Source: Micromonospora polyrhachis
GTDB taxonomy: Bacteria > Actinomycetota > Actinomycetes > Mycobacteriales > Micromonosporaceae
Assembly: GCF_014203835.1 (NCBI RefSeq)
Contig: NZ_JACHJW010000001.1
Coordinates: 1,798,001 to 1,862,000, forward strand
Length of the DNA stretch: 64,000 nucleotides
Reading direction: 5' to 3'
Of the stretch, positions 41,796 through 53,174 are shown in pieces. The notes beneath the pieces were generated by a model, which did no database searches, had not been told where the DNA came from, and was given only the letters and a program-made list of their open reading frames with translations. The translations under genes and the position numbers were made by a program. The number at the start of each line of letters is the position of its first letter. The first letter of the stretch is position 1.

Positions 41796-44096
41796 TCAGC
41801 GACGTCGCCGCAACATCAGCACGATAAGCACAACGAGTCCAACGATCAGTATTCCGCCAACTCCACCCAGTAGAACAACCGGCCAAATCGGTCGACCCGA
41901 CGAATCGTCCGCCGAGTTCTGGCGCTCGACTGCGATCTGGCGGTACGCCTGCGCCAGCAGGTTGGCAGGCGATTCCGCAGCGGCCTTCTCCAGTTGGGAA
42001 ACGGCGGACGAGTGCCGGCCGGTGAAGTAGGCGTCGAGGCCGTCACGGTACGCCCTGTCCGAGGCGCCAAGTTCGTTCTTCACGCCCGCCTCAGTCAGTA
42101 GGTCGAGCAGGCCGGCGGCCGGCAGCACCACGCGATTCGCCCGGTCGGGCCGAGCCAGGTCCTGATCCACCATGCCGGCAACCCGACCACTCGGGTCGAT
42201 GGCAAATCCTCCGTGGGAGTTGGCGCCGACATCGTCGTTGATCCGGTACATCGACGCGTCGCCGCGCCGGGCTGTGCCGGTGACCGTCACCAGCTTCGGC
42301 CGCGGGGTGTAGGCGGCGGTACGGAAATCGGTGTCGTCAGTGCCGAATCCAACGACCAGCAGGGAGCTGCCCTCCTTGACCTCGGCCGAGCCGCTCAGCT
42401 CCACAACCGGAAGGTTCTCTCGGGCAAGTTTGATCAACGCGATGTTCCCGGTCTCCGCAGGGCGCGCCTTGACGAGCTCCGCCGGAATGGCCGGATCTCC
42501 GACGAGGTTGCCCTTGGCATCGTTCATCTGGCCGTACATCTGGCTGGTGGGCGCCGAGCCCGGGTCGATCCCGGTGAACTCGGTCTTCTCAAGATTGGTC
42601 TTGATGTAGTTGTCGACCTGCCCGGGGGCGAGTGTCCCTTCCCGCACGAGCATTCGGGCGACCGCGTCGAGTGCGATCTGACGGGTGGTCTCCGCCGACG
42701 GATACACGCAGGAGCTACTGGTGAGCACATGCCCACCCGTCGTCACCACGAACCCGCTGCACCGGCGGCTGAAGGTGATCGGCGTCGTGCGCACCGGTGC
42801 CTTGGTTGCACGGTTCCTCAGATAACCGGTGAACACCGCCTCGATGAAGACCAGTGACGGAGCTGCGGTCGCCAGTGAGCGTTCCTCCGGACCATTCGGC
42901 GGAAACAGTGCCCACGGCTTCAAATTGGGACCCGGTAGGCCGGTTGTCGGGAAGGCCGAACTGCCGACGCTTGGCTCCGCCGGTTCCTCCGTTCCAGAGC
43001 TGAGCCAGAACACCAACCCACCGCTGGTGGCCACGAGCACCAGGACGAGTGCCGCGATCGCGACCCAAAGCCCGTTGCTCCGCTTGGGCGGGGACGAAGG
43101 CTGGATTCGCCTGACAGGCGCGGAGAACGGATCGTGCGGCGGGGCGCTTGCGGGACGCTCGGCCTGCACCGGCGGCGTCCACGGCGAGGCCGTCACGAAG
43201 TCTTGCTCACCACCAGCGGTCTGTGCCGAAACACCGACGCCCCATTGTTGCTGAGCCGATGTGGACACTGCCGGTCCGGACTGCCACTCGCCGGTTTCGA
43301 AGGGCGCAGCAGACACCGAATGCGACGGCGACGACACCGGCTGCGACTGGGGCGGAAACGGCCCCGGCATCGGCTGGGGCGGGCCCGGCTGGGGCGGCGC
43401 CGATACGGGCTGCGGCTGAGGCACCGCGGAAACCGGATGCGGTGGGCCCGACACGGGTTGTGGTTGTGGTTGTGGTTGCGGCGGGCCCGACACCGGCTGA
43501 GGCTGGGGCGGGAACGGGCCTGACTGAGGCGGAGACGACACGGGTTGTGGCGGAAACGGTTGCGCCTGTGGCTGAGGCGGGAACGGACCCGGCTGTGGAG
43601 ACGACACTGACTGTGGCTGAGGCGGGAACGGACCCGGCTGTGGAGACGACACTGACTGTGGCTGAGGCGGGAACGGACCCGGCTGTGGTGGAGATGACAC
43701 TGACTGTGGCTGTGGTCGTGGCTGCGACGGGATCGGAGTTGGCCGATTTTGTCCCGGCACCGGCCCGGCCGGGGCAGCGCCCTGCTCAGGTCGCAGATCC
43801 ATGCCGAGCACCTGGAAGAGTCGCTGCGCACCAAGCCCTTCGTTCGCGGAGGGATACGACACCCAGGGGTGGGCCGCGTAGAAGTCAGCGCTCTCGTAGC
43901 GTGGGCCGTCGACTGTCTTCGACATCGCCTCGGCCGCGTTTGCGAATGCCTCGCGCCAGCGTTGGTCGGCCGCGGCGGCGCCCTCCAGCACCGCCACCGT
44001 CACAAGTCGGTCCAGACCGTCGACGGCCCACCAGGCTTTGCCCACCTGGCACACACCAATTACCTCGGTGAACCGGTACGGACCATTCGGCTGCAT
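41796..44096 (-). CDS. Membrane protein with Pro/Gln-rich linker and degenerate trypsin-like domain
   Basis: A 766-residue protein. Residues 1-105 are a folded cytoplasmic domain (FTEVIGVCQVGKAWWAVDGLDRLVTVAVLEG). Residues 110-270 are proline/glutamine repeats, including PQPGPFPPQPQSVSS three times. A membrane helix lies at about 343-365 (LWVAIAALVLVLVATSGGLVFWL). The outer region has a trypsin-like layout, but the active-site places are changed: the His strand reads TSSSCVYPS, the Asp place reads GNIALIKL, and the Ser loop reads GANSHGGFAID, so proteolysis is unlikely. A final helix (VVLLGGVGGILIVGLVVLIVLML) and RRRR end it. ATG 44096 diverges from the rpiR gene. Confidence 0.75.
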   Translation of the reverse strand: MQPNGPYRFTEVIGVCQVGKAWWAVDGLDRLVTVAVLEGAAAADQRWREAFANAAEAMSKTVDGPRYESADFYAAHPWVSYPSANEGLGAQRLFQVLGMDLRPEQGAAPAGPVPGQNRPTPIPSQPRPQPQSVSSPPQPGPFPPQPQSVSSPQPGPFPPQPQSVSSPQPGPFPPQPQAQPFPPQPVSSPPQSGPFPPQPQPVSGPPQPQPQPQPVSGPPHPVSAVPQPQPVSAPPQPGPPQPMPGPFPPQSQPVSSPSHSVSAAPFETGEWQSGPAVSTSAQQQWGVGVSAQTAGGEQDFVTASPWTPPVQAERPASAPPHDPFSAPVRRIQPSSPPKRSNGLWVAIAALVLVLVATSGGLVFWLSSGTEEPAEPSVGSSAFPTTGLPGPNLKPWALFPPNGPEERSLATAAPSLVFIEAVFTGYLRNRATKAPVRTTPITFSRRCSGFVVTTGGHVLTSSSCVYPSAETTRQIALDAVARMLVREGTLAPGQVDNYIKTNLEKTEFTGIDPGSAPTSQMYGQMNDAKGNLVGDPAIPAELVKARPAETGNIALIKLARENLPVVELSGSAEVKEGSSLLVVGFGTDDTDFRTAAYTPRPKLVTVTGTARRGDASMYRINDDVGANSHGGFAIDPSGRVAGMVDQDLARPDRANRVVLPAAGLLDLLTEAGVKNELGASDRAYRDGLDAYFTGRHSSAVSQLEKAAAESPANLLAQAYRQIAVERQNSADDSSGRPIWPVVLLGGVGGILIVGLVVLIVLMLRRRR

Positions 44097-44201
44097 GTCG
44101 ACTCCTCTGCCTCGCCCGCCGTGCGGATCTTACCGAGACGACGCTCATCGCTCTGTCCTGTAACCGTTCCCACCCGTACGGCCAATCCCGTCCAGGGGCG
44201 A

Positions 44202-44230
44202 TTGCCGCTGAAAGTTTTCATGCATACAGT
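44202..44230 (+). promoter_or_regulatory. Promoter of the RpiR regulator, leaderless type
   Basis: TTGCCG at 44202-44207 and TACAGT at 44225-44230 are separated by exactly 17 bases, and the ATG at 44237 follows after 6 more, placing the transcription start at or next to the start codon. No ribosome binding site is seen, as expected for a leaderless mRNA. Confidence 0.6.
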
Positions 44231-44236
44231 CGCAAC

Positions 44237-45088
44237 ATGAATGAGGGCGCTGCCTTGGCCTCCGCCGACCGGGTACTCGACCTGTTCCACGGCGTCCGGC
44301 TCACGCCAACGCAGCGGCGGATCGCGCACTTCCTGGTGCAGCACGCAGCCACTGCGACGTACCTCTCCGCCGCCGAGGTGGCGGAACTGGCCCAGGTGAG
44401 CCAGCCCTCGGTGACCCGGTTCGCGACGGCACTCGGCTACGACGGCTACCCCGCCCTGCGTCGTCGGCTACGCGAACTCAGCACCGGCGGCGCCGGCACG
44501 ACCGGGCGGACCGGTAACGAGTTGCAGCGGGCGGTCCAGGCGGAGCGCGAGAACCTGGACCGGCTGGCCGAGCAGTTGGCCGACCGCGAACCCATCACCG
44601 CCGCCGGTGCGCTGCTGGCCGCGAGCCGCCCCCTGCCGGTACTCGGACTGCGTGCCGCCGCGCCGCTGGCCGCGTACTTCGCGTACTTCGCCGCCAAGGT
44701 TCATCCGGACGTCCGGGTGCTCGACGACGGGGGCAGCCAGCTCACCGACCGGCTCGAACAAGCTGGCGCGGCGGGGGCGAGTGCCCTGCTGGCGTTCCTG
44801 TTGCCCCGCTACCCCCGGGAGACGCTCGACGCGCTGGGCGAGGCGCGGGCCGCCGGGTTCTCCATCGTCGCGATCACCGACTCCCCGGTGAGCCCAGCGA
44901 CGGAGTACGCCGACATCGTGCTGCCCGCGGCGGTCGGCGCACACCTCGTCTTCGACCTGCACACCGCTCCGATGGCGCTGGCGATGGTGGTGCTCCAGGC
45001 CATCTGTGACGCGGCACCGTCGGACACCCAGCGACGACTGGAGGAGTTCGAACTCTCCGCCGCCCGCCGACAACTGTTCGTCAGCTGA
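44237..45088 (+). CDS. MurR/RpiR-family regulator, probable hut regulator
   Basis: A 283-residue protein. Residues 15-90 form the HTH_6 domain (LTPTQRRIAHFLVQHAATATYLSAAEVAELAQVSQPSVTRFATALGYDGYPALRRRL). Residues 120-265 form a SIS domain (PLPVLGLRAAAPLAAYFAYFAAK, VSPATEYADIVLPAAVGAHL), usually binding phosphosugars. It is transcribed from the leaderless promoter noted above and precedes hutU by 39 bp on the same strand. Local control of histidine breakdown is therefore probable, though the SIS ligand would have to be unusual for a histidine pathway; that is inference. Confidence 0.85.
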   Translation: MNEGAALASADRVLDLFHGVRLTPTQRRIAHFLVQHAATATYLSAAEVAELAQVSQPSVTRFATALGYDGYPALRRRLRELSTGGAGTTGRTGNELQRAVQAERENLDRLAEQLADREPITAAGALLAASRPLPVLGLRAAAPLAAYFAYFAAKVHPDVRVLDDGGSQLTDRLEQAGAAGASALLAFLLPRYPRETLDALGEARAAGFSIVAITDSPVSPATEYADIVLPAAVGAHLVFDLHTAPMALAMVVLQAICDAAPSDTQRRLEEFELSAARRQLFVS

Positions 45089-45127
45089 TCCCCGTACCTC
45101 GAACCTCAGCCGACAGGAGGCTCCCAA

Positions 45128-46807
<1,680 letters not shown>

Positions 46808-46818
46808 AGGAGATCCCC

Positions 46819-48066
46819 GTGTCATCGCATCCTGCGGCGGAAGGCTCGTTGACCGACCGGTTCCGGGACCTGTGGGACCAGCTCGCGCCGATCGGTCGGG
46901 ACGAAAGCACCGGCGGCTACCTGCGCTACACCTGGACCGCACCGGAGCTGCGGCTGCGGGACTGGTTCCGGGAGCAGGCCGCCCAGCGGTCGATGCCCGT
47001 CACCGACGACGGTAACGGCAACCTCTTCGCCTGGTGGGGCGACCCGGCCGCCGGGGACGCGCCCGACGCCGAGCGTGGCGGGGACGTGGTGCTCACCGGC
47101 AGCCACTTCGACTCGGTGCCGCACGGCGGCGGCTATGACGGGCCGTTGGGCATCGTCAGCGCCCTGCTCGCCGTCGACGAGCTGCGCCGGACCGGGGTCA
47201 CCCCGAACCGGCCGATCGGCATCGTCGCGTTCGCCGAGGAGGAGGGAGCGCGGTTCGGCGTACCGTGTCTGGGGTCTCGGCTGCTCACCGGGGCGCTGAC
47301 TCCCGAGCGAGCGGTGGCGCTGACCGACCGGGACGGGGTACGCCTGGCCGACGCGTTCGGCGGCGAGCCGGCCGGGGCCCGCCCGGAGCTGGTCGGGCGG
47401 ATCGGTGCGTTCGTGGAGTTGCACGTCGAGCAGGGGCGCGCACTGGTCGACCTGGACTCACCGGTCGCGGTGGCGAGCGCGATCTGGCCGCACGGCCGGT
47501 GGCGGTTCGACTTCACCGGCGAGCCCAACCACGCCGGTACGACCCGGATGGCCGACCGGCGTGATCCGATGCTCACCTACGCGTTCACGGTGCTCGCGGC
47601 GAACAAGGAAGCCCGGCTGCGCGGCGCGCACGCCACCGTCGGCCGGGTGCACGCCGAACCGAACGCCACCAACGCCATCCCGGCCCGGGTAACCGGCTGG
47701 CTGGACGCCCGGGCCGCCGAGCCGGAGACGCTGGCCGCTCTGGTGGAGGCGGTCCGGGCGAAGGCGGCCGAGCGGGCCCGCCGCGACGGTACGGAGTTGT
47801 CGGTCACCGAGGAGTCGGTGACCCCGTTGGTCGGCTTCGACCGAGGGCTGGGCGGGCGGCTACGCGACCTGCTGGACGTACCGGTGCTGCCGACCGGGGC
47901 GGGTCACGACGCCGGGGTGCTGGCGGCGCACGTGCCGACGGCGATGCTCTTCGTGCGTAACCCGACCGGGGTGTCGCACTCCCCGGCCGAGTCGGCCACC
48001 GACGACGACTGCGCCGCCGGGATCGCCGCGCTGGCCCGGGTGCTGACGGAGTTGGCATGCCAGTGA
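46819..48066 (+). CDS. M20-family amidohydrolase (allantoate amidohydrolase type) in the hut operon
   Basis: A 415-residue enzyme. Metal ligands are visible in VVLTGSHFDSVPHGGGYDGPLG (His, Asp), AFAEEEGARFG (catalytic Glu pair), FVELHVEQGRAL (His) and the C-terminal AGHDAGVLAAHVPTAMLF and GVSHSPAE. The FTGEPNHAGTTRMADRRDP segment belongs to the allantoate/ureidoglycolate/N-carbamoyl group. GTG 46819 has AAGGAGA 5 nt upstream; the frame also opens at 46804. It lies between hutU and hutF, in the place where a hydrolase for N-formylglutamate is needed and no hutG is seen. It may therefore do that step; this is inference. Confidence 0.88.
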   Translation: MSSHPAAEGSLTDRFRDLWDQLAPIGRDESTGGYLRYTWTAPELRLRDWFREQAAQRSMPVTDDGNGNLFAWWGDPAAGDAPDAERGGDVVLTGSHFDSVPHGGGYDGPLGIVSALLAVDELRRTGVTPNRPIGIVAFAEEEGARFGVPCLGSRLLTGALTPERAVALTDRDGVRLADAFGGEPAGARPELVGRIGAFVELHVEQGRALVDLDSPVAVASAIWPHGRWRFDFTGEPNHAGTTRMADRRDPMLTYAFTVLAANKEARLRGAHATVGRVHAEPNATNAIPARVTGWLDARAAEPETLAALVEAVRAKAAERARRDGTELSVTEESVTPLVGFDRGLGGRLRDLLDVPVLPTGAGHDAGVLAAHVPTAMLFVRNPTGVSHSPAESATDDDCAAGIAALARVLTELACQ

Positions 48067-48100
48067 CCAGGTGGACACATCAGCCCGACGGGAGCAGCCG

Positions 48101-49459
48101 TTGATCGCCTATCTCGCCGAGTACGCCTGGCTGCCGGACGCCCCGGCACCGACGGCGGAGGTGCTGATCGAGGTTGCCGACGGGCGCATCACCGGGGTGA
48201 CCACCGGAGCTGACGCGCCGGCGGGCGTACCCCGCCCGCCGGACGCGGTCCGACTGCCGGGGCTCACCCTGCCGGGGCTGGCCAACGCCCACTCGCACGC
48301 CTTCCACCGGGCGCTGCGCGGTCGTACCCACGGCGGTCGGGGTGACTTCTGGAGTTGGCGGGACGGCATGTACGCCGTCGCCGCCCGCCTCGACCCGGAC
48401 CGCTATCTGGCCCTGGCCCGGGCCGCGTACGCCGAGATGGCGCTGGCCGGGATCACGTGTGTGGGCGAGTTCCACTACCTGCACCACGGGCCGGAGGGCG
48501 TGCCGTACACCGACCCGAACGCGATGGGTGCGGCGCTGGTCGAGGCCGCCGCGCAGGCCGGCATCCGGCTCACCCTGCTGGACACGCTCTACCTGACCGC
48601 CACAGTGGACGGTGATCCGTTGACCGGTCCGCAGCGTCGGTTCGGCGACGGTGACCTGGACGGCTGGTCGACCCGGCACGACCTACTGAAAGCGGCGACG
48701 CACGCCCGGATCGGGGCCACGTCGCACGCCCGGATCGGGGTTGCGCTGCACTCGGTACGGGCGGTCCCGGCGGAGCTGCTGGCCACCTTCGCCGAGCACA
48801 ACGAGGGCGTCCCGCTGCACTTCCACCTCTCCGAACAGCCGGCCGAGAACGAGGCGTGCCTGGCCCGGCACGGCTGCACCCCGAGCCAGTTGCTGGCCGA
48901 TCGGGGCGTGCTCTCGCCGACCGCCACGGCGGTGCACGCCACCCACCTGGCCGACGCCGACTTGGCGCTGCTCGGCGGGACCGGCACCGGCGTGTGTTTC
49001 TGCCCGACGACCGAACGGGACCTGGCCGACGGAATCGGCCCGGCCCGGGAGTTGGCCGACGCGGGTAGCCCGCTCAGCCTCGGCAGCGACAGCCACGCCG
49101 TGATCGACCTGTTCGAGGAGGCGCGAGCGGTGGAGTTGGACGAGCGGCTGCGTACCCGGCGACGTGGGCACTTCGCCGCCACCGAGCTGCTGACCGCCGC
49201 CACCTCGACCGGGCACGCGGCGCTGGGCTGGCCCGACGCCGGCCGGATCGCGGTGGGGCAGCGCGCCGACCTGGTCACGGTGCGGCTGGACAGCGTACGC
49301 ACGGCAGGTGTGCCGCCGGTCGGCATGTTCTTCGCGGCCAGCGCCGCCGACGTGACCGACGTACTGGTGGACGGTCGGCCGGTGGTGCGCGACGGCCGGC
49401 ACGTCACCATCGACGTACCGGACGCGTTGCGCGAATCGATCGGAGCGGTCACCCGGTGA
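48101..49459 (+). CDS. hutF: Formimidoylglutamate deiminase
   Basis: A 452-residue amidohydrolase-superfamily enzyme. The metal site begins [20 protein letters not shown] (HxH), with [24 protein letters not shown] (His), [35 protein letters not shown] and [19 protein letters not shown] (Asp). The Trp-Ser-Trp region [11 protein letters not shown] is characteristic of HutF. It turns N-formimidoylglutamate into N-formylglutamate and ammonia. TTG 48101 is preferred since GGGAG stands 6 nt upstream; GTG 48071 lacks one. A 15-bp direct duplication (HARIG twice, about 48699-48740) is visible. Confidence 0.92.
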   Translation: MIAYLAEYAWLPDAPAPTAEVLIEVADGRITGVTTGADAPAGVPRPPDAVRLPGLTLPGLANAHSHAFHRALRGRTHGGRGDFWSWRDGMYAVAARLDPDRYLALARAAYAEMALAGITCVGEFHYLHHGPEGVPYTDPNAMGAALVEAAAQAGIRLTLLDTLYLTATVDGDPLTGPQRRFGDGDLDGWSTRHDLLKAATHARIGATSHARIGVALHSVRAVPAELLATFAEHNEGVPLHFHLSEQPAENEACLARHGCTPSQLLADRGVLSPTATAVHATHLADADLALLGGTGTGVCFCPTTERDLADGIGPARELADAGSPLSLGSDSHAVIDLFEEARAVELDERLRTRRRGHFAATELLTAATSTGHAALGWPDAGRIAVGQRADLVTVRLDSVRTAGVPPVGMFFAASAADVTDVLVDGRPVVRDGRHVTIDVPDALRESIGAVTR

Positions 49460-49490
49460 CCGCCCCCGGAGCAGACAGCGAGGTGACGCC

Positions 49491-50711
49491 GTGAGCCCCC
49501 GGCTCGACAGCAGTCTCCTGGTCGACAACATCGGAGAGCTGGTCACCAACGTCGCCGGCACCGGGGAGGGCGGTCCGCTCGGCATCCGGCGCGACGCGGC
49601 GGTGCTGGTCGAGGGCGACCGGATCGCCTGGATCGGCCCGGCGACGTACGCCCCGGCGGCAGACCGGCGTATCGACGTCGAGGGGGCGGCGGTGCTGCCC
49701 GGCTTCGTCGACAGCCACGCGCACCTGGTCTTCGCCGGCGACCGGGCCACCGAGTTCGCGGCCCGGATGGCCGGTCAGCCCTACACCGGCGGCGGGATCC
49801 GCACCACTGTCTCCGCCACCCGGGCCGCCAGCGACGACGAGCTACGCGCCAACGTCGCCCGCCTGCACCGCGAGGCGCTGCGGCAGGGCACCACCACGAT
49901 CGAGATCAAGAGCGGGTACGGCCTCAGCGTCACCGAGGAGGCCCGGTCGCTGCGGATCGCCCGCGAGTTCACCACCGAGACGACCTTCCTCGGGGCGCAT
50001 GTGGTGCCGGCCGAGTACGCCGACCGCCCCGACGACTACGTGGGACTGGTCTGTGGGCCGATGCTGCGGGCCGCCCTGCCGTACGCCCGGTGGATCGACG
50101 TGTTCTGCGAGCGGGGCGCGTTCGACGCCGACCACGCCCGCGCGATCCTCACCGTCGGACAGGCCGCCGGCCTGGGCGTACGGCTGCACGCCAACCAGCT
50201 CGGTCCCGGGCCGGGCGTACAGCTCGCCGTCGAGGTCGGGGCGGCCAGCGTCGACCACTGCACCCACCTCTCCGACGCCGACATCGAGGCGTTGGCCTCC
50301 ACCACCGTGGATTGGACGTCGGGCGCGGAGACGACGACGGTGGCGACCCTGCTGCCCGGGGCCGAGTTCTCCACCCGGTCGCCATATCCGGACGCGCGTC
50401 GGCTGCTCGACGCCGGGGTCACCGTGGCGCTGGCCACCGACTGCAACCCCGGCTCGTCGTACACCTCGTCGATGCCGTTCTGCGTGGCGCTGGCCGTACG
50501 CGAGATGGGGTTGACCCCGGCGGAGGCGGTCTGGGCGGCGACGGCGGGCGGCGCGCGGGCGTTGCGCCGTGACGACGTCGGCGTGCTGCGCCCGGGGGCC
50601 CTGGCCGACCTGGTCGTCCTGGATGCCCCGTCCCATCTGCACCTGGCCTACCGGCCGGGAGTTCCACTGATCAGCCAGGTCCTGCACAACGGAGTGCCGC
50701 ATCATGAGTGA
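49491..50711 (+). CDS. hutI: Imidazolonepropionase
   Basis: A 406-residue amidohydrolase. Signatures: [25 protein letters not shown] (HxH), [81 protein letters not shown] and [39 protein letters not shown]. It hydrolyses 4-imidazolone-5-propanoate to formimidoylglutamate. GTG 49491 is preceded by GAGGTGA. The stop overlaps the hutH start by 8 bp. Confidence 0.95.
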   Translation: MSPRLDSSLLVDNIGELVTNVAGTGEGGPLGIRRDAAVLVEGDRIAWIGPATYAPAADRRIDVEGAAVLPGFVDSHAHLVFAGDRATEFAARMAGQPYTGGGIRTTVSATRAASDDELRANVARLHREALRQGTTTIEIKSGYGLSVTEEARSLRIAREFTTETTFLGAHVVPAEYADRPDDYVGLVCGPMLRAALPYARWIDVFCERGAFDADHARAILTVGQAAGLGVRLHANQLGPGPGVQLAVEVGAASVDHCTHLSDADIEALASTTVDWTSGAETTTVATLLPGAEFSTRSPYPDARRLLDAGVTVALATDCNPGSSYTSSMPFCVALAVREMGLTPAEAVWAATAGGARALRRDDVGVLRPGALADLVVLDAPSHLHLAYRPGVPLISQVLHNGVPHHE

Positions 50712-52293
50712 GCGAATCAGCAAGCACAGCCATACAACTCATGCCATCAACGAGCAAAGCGCCGTGATTGTCCAGCCCACCGGGGTCTCCCCCGGCGACG
50801 TGCTCGCGGTGGCCCGGGGCACCGCCACCGTCACACTGGATCCGGCGACCGTGGCGGCGATGGCCACCAGCCGAAGCATCGTCGACGACATCGAGCGGGA
50901 CGGCCGCCCGGTGTACGGTGTCTCGACCGGTTTCGGGGCACTGGCGAACACCTTCGTCGCCCCGGAGCGGCGGGCCGAACTACAGCACGCTCTGATCCGC
51001 TCGCATGCCGCCGGGGTCGGCGCGCCCATGCCCCGTGAGGTGGTCCGGGCGATGATGCTGCTGCGGGTCCGCTCCCTGGCACTCGGGCACTCCGGGGTCC
51101 GGCCGCTGGTCGCACAGGCCCTGGTCGACCTGCTCAACCAGGACATCACCCCGTGGGTGCCGGAGCACGGCTCGCTGGGTGCCTCTGGTGACCTGGCCCC
51201 GCTGGCGCACTGCGCGTTGGTGCTGCTCGGCGAGGGTTGGACAATCGGCAAGGGCGGGGTACGCGAAGATGCGGCGGTGGCCCTACAGCGGGCCGGGCTG
51301 GCCCCGATCGAGCTCTCCGCGAAGGAGGGCCTGGCGCTGATCAACGGCACCGACGGCATGCTCGGCATGCTGCTGCTGGCGATCGACGACGCGGCCCACC
51401 TGTTCACCATGGCCGATGTCACCGCCGCGCTGGCCATCGAGGCGATGCTCGGGTCGGAGCGGCCGTTCCGGCCGGAGCTGCACGCCATCCGTCCGCACCC
51501 GGGGCAGGCGGTCTCGGCAGCCAATATCCACCGGCTGCTCCAGGGCTCGGCGATCATGGACTCGCACCGGGACGATCTGGCGCACGCGGTGCAGGATGCG
51601 TACTCAATGCGGTGCGCGCCGCAGGTGGCTGGGGCCGCCCGGGACACCCTGTCGTTCGTGGACAGCGTCGCGGCCCGGGAGTTGGTCTCGATCGTCGACA
51701 ACCCGGTGGTGCTGCCGAACGGGCAGGTGGAGTCGACCGGAAACTTCCACGGCGCACCGCTGGGCTTCGCCGCCGACTTCCTGGCCATTGCCGCCGCCGA
51801 GGTCGGTTCGATCTCCGAGCGTCGGGTGGACCGGCTGCTGGACGTATGCCGCTCCCGGGACCTGCCGGCGTTCCTGTCCCCGGACGCCGGGGTCAACTCC
51901 GGTCTGATGATCGCCCAGTACACCGCCGCCGGCATCGTGGCGGAGAACCGGCGGCTGGCCGCCCCGGCCTCGGTGGACTCGCTGCCGACCAGCGGTATGC
52001 AGGAGGATCATGTCTCGATGGGCTGGGCGGCGGCCAAGAAGCTGCGTACCGTGCTGGACAACCTGACCAGTCTGCTCGCGGTGGAGCTGCTGGCCGCCGT
52101 ACGAGGATTGCAGTTGCGGGCTCCGCTCACCCCGTCGCCGGCCGGACAGGCGGCGGTGGCCGCGGTAAGCAAGTTCGCCGGGGACCCCGGCCCGGACATC
52201 TTCCTCGCCCCGGCCATGGAGGCCACCCGATCGGTGGTCGCCAACCGGGCACTCCGGTCCACGATCGAGACCCACCTCGGCCCACTTGGGTGA
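50704..52293 (+). CDS. hutH: Histidine ammonia-lyase
   Basis: A 529-residue member of the aromatic amino acid lyase family. The MIO prosthetic group would form at [15 protein letters not shown] (Ala-Ser-Gly). Other family segments are [65 protein letters not shown] and [13 protein letters not shown]. It deaminates histidine to urocanate, the first step of the pathway, though it is last in the operon. The first 25 residues are non-conserved and the real start could be downstream. A strong hairpin terminator follows. Confidence 0.95.
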   Translation: MSERISKHSHTTHAINEQSAVIVQPTGVSPGDVLAVARGTATVTLDPATVAAMATSRSIVDDIERDGRPVYGVSTGFGALANTFVAPERRAELQHALIRSHAAGVGAPMPREVVRAMMLLRVRSLALGHSGVRPLVAQALVDLLNQDITPWVPEHGSLGASGDLAPLAHCALVLLGEGWTIGKGGVREDAAVALQRAGLAPIELSAKEGLALINGTDGMLGMLLLAIDDAAHLFTMADVTAALAIEAMLGSERPFRPELHAIRPHPGQAVSAANIHRLLQGSAIMDSHRDDLAHAVQDAYSMRCAPQVAGAARDTLSFVDSVAARELVSIVDNPVVLPNGQVESTGNFHGAPLGFAADFLAIAAAEVGSISERRVDRLLDVCRSRDLPAFLSPDAGVNSGLMIAQYTAAGIVAENRRLAAPASVDSLPTSGMQEDHVSMGWAAAKKLRTVLDNLTSLLAVELLAAVRGLQLRAPLTPSPAGQAAVAAVSKFAGDPGPDIFLAPAMEATRSVVANRALRSTIETHLGPLG

Positions 52294-52294
52294 A

Positions 52295-52341
52295 AGGAAG
52301 GGCCCCTTCTTATCGCTTTCTGCCTTGAAGGGGCCCTTCCT
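52295..52341 (+). terminator. hut operon terminator
   Basis: AGGAAGGGCCCCTTC (52295-52309) and GAAGGGGCCCTTCCT (52327-52341) are exact reverse complements around a 17-base loop, directly after the hutH stop. The GGAAGGGCCCC core is shared in kind with the palindrome at 15801-15848 and fits a recurring intergenic hairpin type of Micromonospora. Confidence 0.85.
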
Positions 52342-52372
52342 CACGCCCCAGGGCCGGTGCAGCCACCCGTCA

Positions 52373-52524
52373 ATGTCAGTCGAGCCGACCCGGGCGGAGA
52401 TCTATCCGAACGTGTGGGACCCCCGGAAGGGGTGGAGTGGCTTCGGGGCTACTACGACGACCTGCCGCCGTGCTTCGCGGCAGCGGCGGAAGTCGGCGAG
52501 GCGATCATCTTCTGGGTGGACTGA
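52373..52524 (+). pseudogene. Remnant of a DUF1877-family gene, truncated and frameshifted
   Basis: From ATG 52373 one frame reads MSVEPTRAEIYPNVWDP; the next frame, joined at about 52422, reads PEGVEWLRGYYDDLPPCF and AAAAEVGEAIIFWVD, then TGA at 52522. Both halves in this order match the C-terminus of DUF1877 proteins (IYP.IWD, YY..L..FF..AA..G.A...W.D). One base is missing in a run of C, and the N-terminal hundred residues of the family are absent. It is a fossil between the hut terminator and rdgB, or the frameshift is a sequencing error. Confidence 0.55.
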
Positions 52525-52553
52525 GGCCAGCCATGCCGGGATCCGTTCTGCCC

Positions 52554-53174
52554 CTAGGCTGGCGAGACCGGCAGCACCTTGGCGACCACCTTGGCCAGCT
52601 CGCGCAGGGCCTTGCCCCGGTGGCTGACCGCGTCCTTCTCCTGTGGGGTCAGCTCGGCGTTGGTCCGGTCCTGCCCGTCCCCGAGGAAAATCGGATCGTA
52701 GCCGAACCCGCCGTCGCCGCGCGGTGCGCGCAGCAGCCGGCCGGGCTGCCGCCCCTCGACCAGGTGCTCCTTGCCACTGGGCAGCACCAGGGCCACCGCA
52801 CAGACGAAGGCGGCACCCCGCTGTTCGTCGGACACGTCACCGATCTGGGCGAGCACCAGCTCCAGGTTGGCCTGGTCGTCGCCGTGCCGACCGGACCACC
52901 GGGCGCTGAACACGCCGGGCATTCCGTTGAGCGCATCGACGGCCAGTCCGGAGTCGTCGGCGATGGTGGGCAGGCCGGTCTGCCGGCAGCCCTCACGCGC
53001 CTTGAGCAGGGCGTTCTCACCAAAGGTGAGCCCGGTCTCGGGGACCTCCTGGTATTCGGCGACGTCGGCCAAGCCGACCAGCTTGATCCGCTGTGGACCG
53101 AGCGCACCGTCGAGGATGCGCTGCAACTCGGCGAGCTTCTTGAGGTTACGGGTCGCCAGTAGCACCTGAATCAT
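52554..53174 (-). CDS. rdgB: XTP/dITP diphosphatase (Ham1/RdgB)
   Basis: A 206-residue enzyme. It starts [20 protein letters not shown] (the SxNxxK-like ATRNxKK substrate loop), then [52 protein letters not shown] with the DDSGL metal site, [13 protein letters not shown], and [10 protein letters not shown]. It removes non-canonical purine triphosphates from the nucleotide pool. ATG 53174 overlaps the rph stop by 4 bp. The rph-rdgB pair is conserved widely in actinomycetes. Confidence 0.95.
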   Translation of the reverse strand: MIQVLLATRNLKKLAELQRILDGALGPQRIKLVGLADVAEYQEVPETGLTFGENALLKAREGCRQTGLPTIADDSGLAVDALNGMPGVFSARWSGRHGDDQANLELVLAQIGDVSDEQRGAAFVCAVALVLPSGKEHLVEGRQPGRLLRAPRGDGGFGYDPIFLGDGQDRTNAELTPQEKDAVSHRGKALRELAKVVAKVLPVSPA

